From CAYSWV01 sp964434865 (GTDB lineage: Bacteria > Cyanobacteriota > Cyanobacteriia > Thermostichales > Thermostichaceae), in assembly GCA_964434865.1 (NCBI GenBank), contig CAYSWV010000005.1, positions 93,050-157,049 on the forward strand: a stretch of DNA of 64,000 nucleotides. The letters are read 5' to 3'. Below, piece by piece: positions 63,946 to 64,000 of the stretch; the stretch's first letter is position 1; the number at the start of each line of letters is the position of its first letter. The notes under the pieces were generated by a model. That model was not told the DNA's origin. It searched no databases and saw only the letters and a program-made list of their open reading frames with translations. Position numbers and translations under genes: made by a program.

Positions 63946-64000
63946 TTGACATCCTCTCCGGCCTAAAGGCGCGGAGATTCCCAGTCTGCCAGCACTAAGC
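63946..64000 (-). mobile_element. Probable end of an IS200/IS605-type (TnpB) element, cut by window edge
   Basis: TTGACATCC (63946-63954) is followed by an imperfect hairpin: TCTCCG-GCC (63955-63963), loop TAAA, GGC-GCGGAGA (63968-63977). Read on the minus strand this gives a hairpin then GGATGTCAA, the typical right end of IS605-family elements in cyanobacteria. That suggests tnpB lies to the right, pointing left, outside the window. Recognition is from memory of such ends; no transposase is visible. Confidence 0.55.

Noticed and set aside
1..64000. tRNA or rRNA genes
   Set aside because: I checked the spacers for T-loop GTTCRA strings and cloverleaf pairing and found no convincing candidate; a covariance-model scan would be decisive.

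Overview
The window is chromosomal DNA from a cyanobacterium. This follows from the mix of cyanobacterial housekeeping and signature genes: a CO2-hydration protein of the NDH-1 complex (36774-37910), an A-type diflavin flavoprotein (42980-44716), a glutamine synthetase inactivating factor behind a glutamine riboswitch (57861-58429), a group 2 sigma factor, and several small proteins I associate with cyanobacteria only. By eye the GC content is moderate. GATC is strongly over-represented, yet the usual cyanobacterial HIP1 octamer is almost absent. DnaE is contiguous across the site where most cyanobacteria carry a split intein, so the strain may belong to a lineage lacking that intein. I cannot name the genus. 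Two runs of exactly 100 N (34862-34961 and 48940-49039) are assembly gaps.

Layout, 1-21.5 kb. The window opens inside dnaE, followed by leuC, a small PH-domain membrane protein and the heme A pathway genes ctaA and ctaB. Next come a secreted GH13 protein that has lost key catalytic residues, a three-module ammonium transporter-PAS-PP2C phosphatase fusion, a DUF192 lipoprotein, a Gfo/Idh oxidoreductase, a GT39-type glycosyltransferase, an Hsp20 chaperone, ribokinase and a radical SAM protein.

Layout, 21.5-33 kb. A TetR repressor and an RND efflux pump form one module with three TAGAC/GTCTA-type operators. Convergent to it is a minus-strand gene set read in the order acyl carrier protein, alkaline-phosphatase-superfamily enzyme, alpha/beta hydrolase, two short-chain dehydrogenases and a methyltransferase. 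It looks like a small acyl-modifying pathway without a ketosynthase and is the best candidate for an undescribed system.

Layout, 33-49 kb. This part holds a YgjP-like metallopeptidase, menH, a small Xre regulator, the sigma factor, the CO2-hydration protein, a DsbD/ScsB-like reductase, PrxQ, a tautomerase, gcvH, the flavoprotein, aspS, fabI and a REC-GGDEF protein. A 15-bp tandem repeat array interrupted by an assembly gap lies just upstream of the REC-GGDEF gene.

Layout, 49-64 kb. This part holds bifunctional putA, an EamA transporter, an NCS2 purine permease and a lipoprotein with two lamin-tail-like repeats. The gifB locus carries an NtcA box overlapping the -10 element plus a glutamine riboswitch. 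Then come hemE, a CPBP protease and two more REC/GGDEF(/EAL) regulators. The last 55 bases look like the end of an IS200/IS605-type (TnpB) element continuing beyond the window.

Connections. Nitrogen status appears in the Amt fusion and the gifB switch, tetrapyrrole and heme supply in ctaA, ctaB and hemE, and cyclic-di-GMP turnover in three response regulators, two of them divergent neighbours. I found no rRNA, tRNA or CRISPR array.
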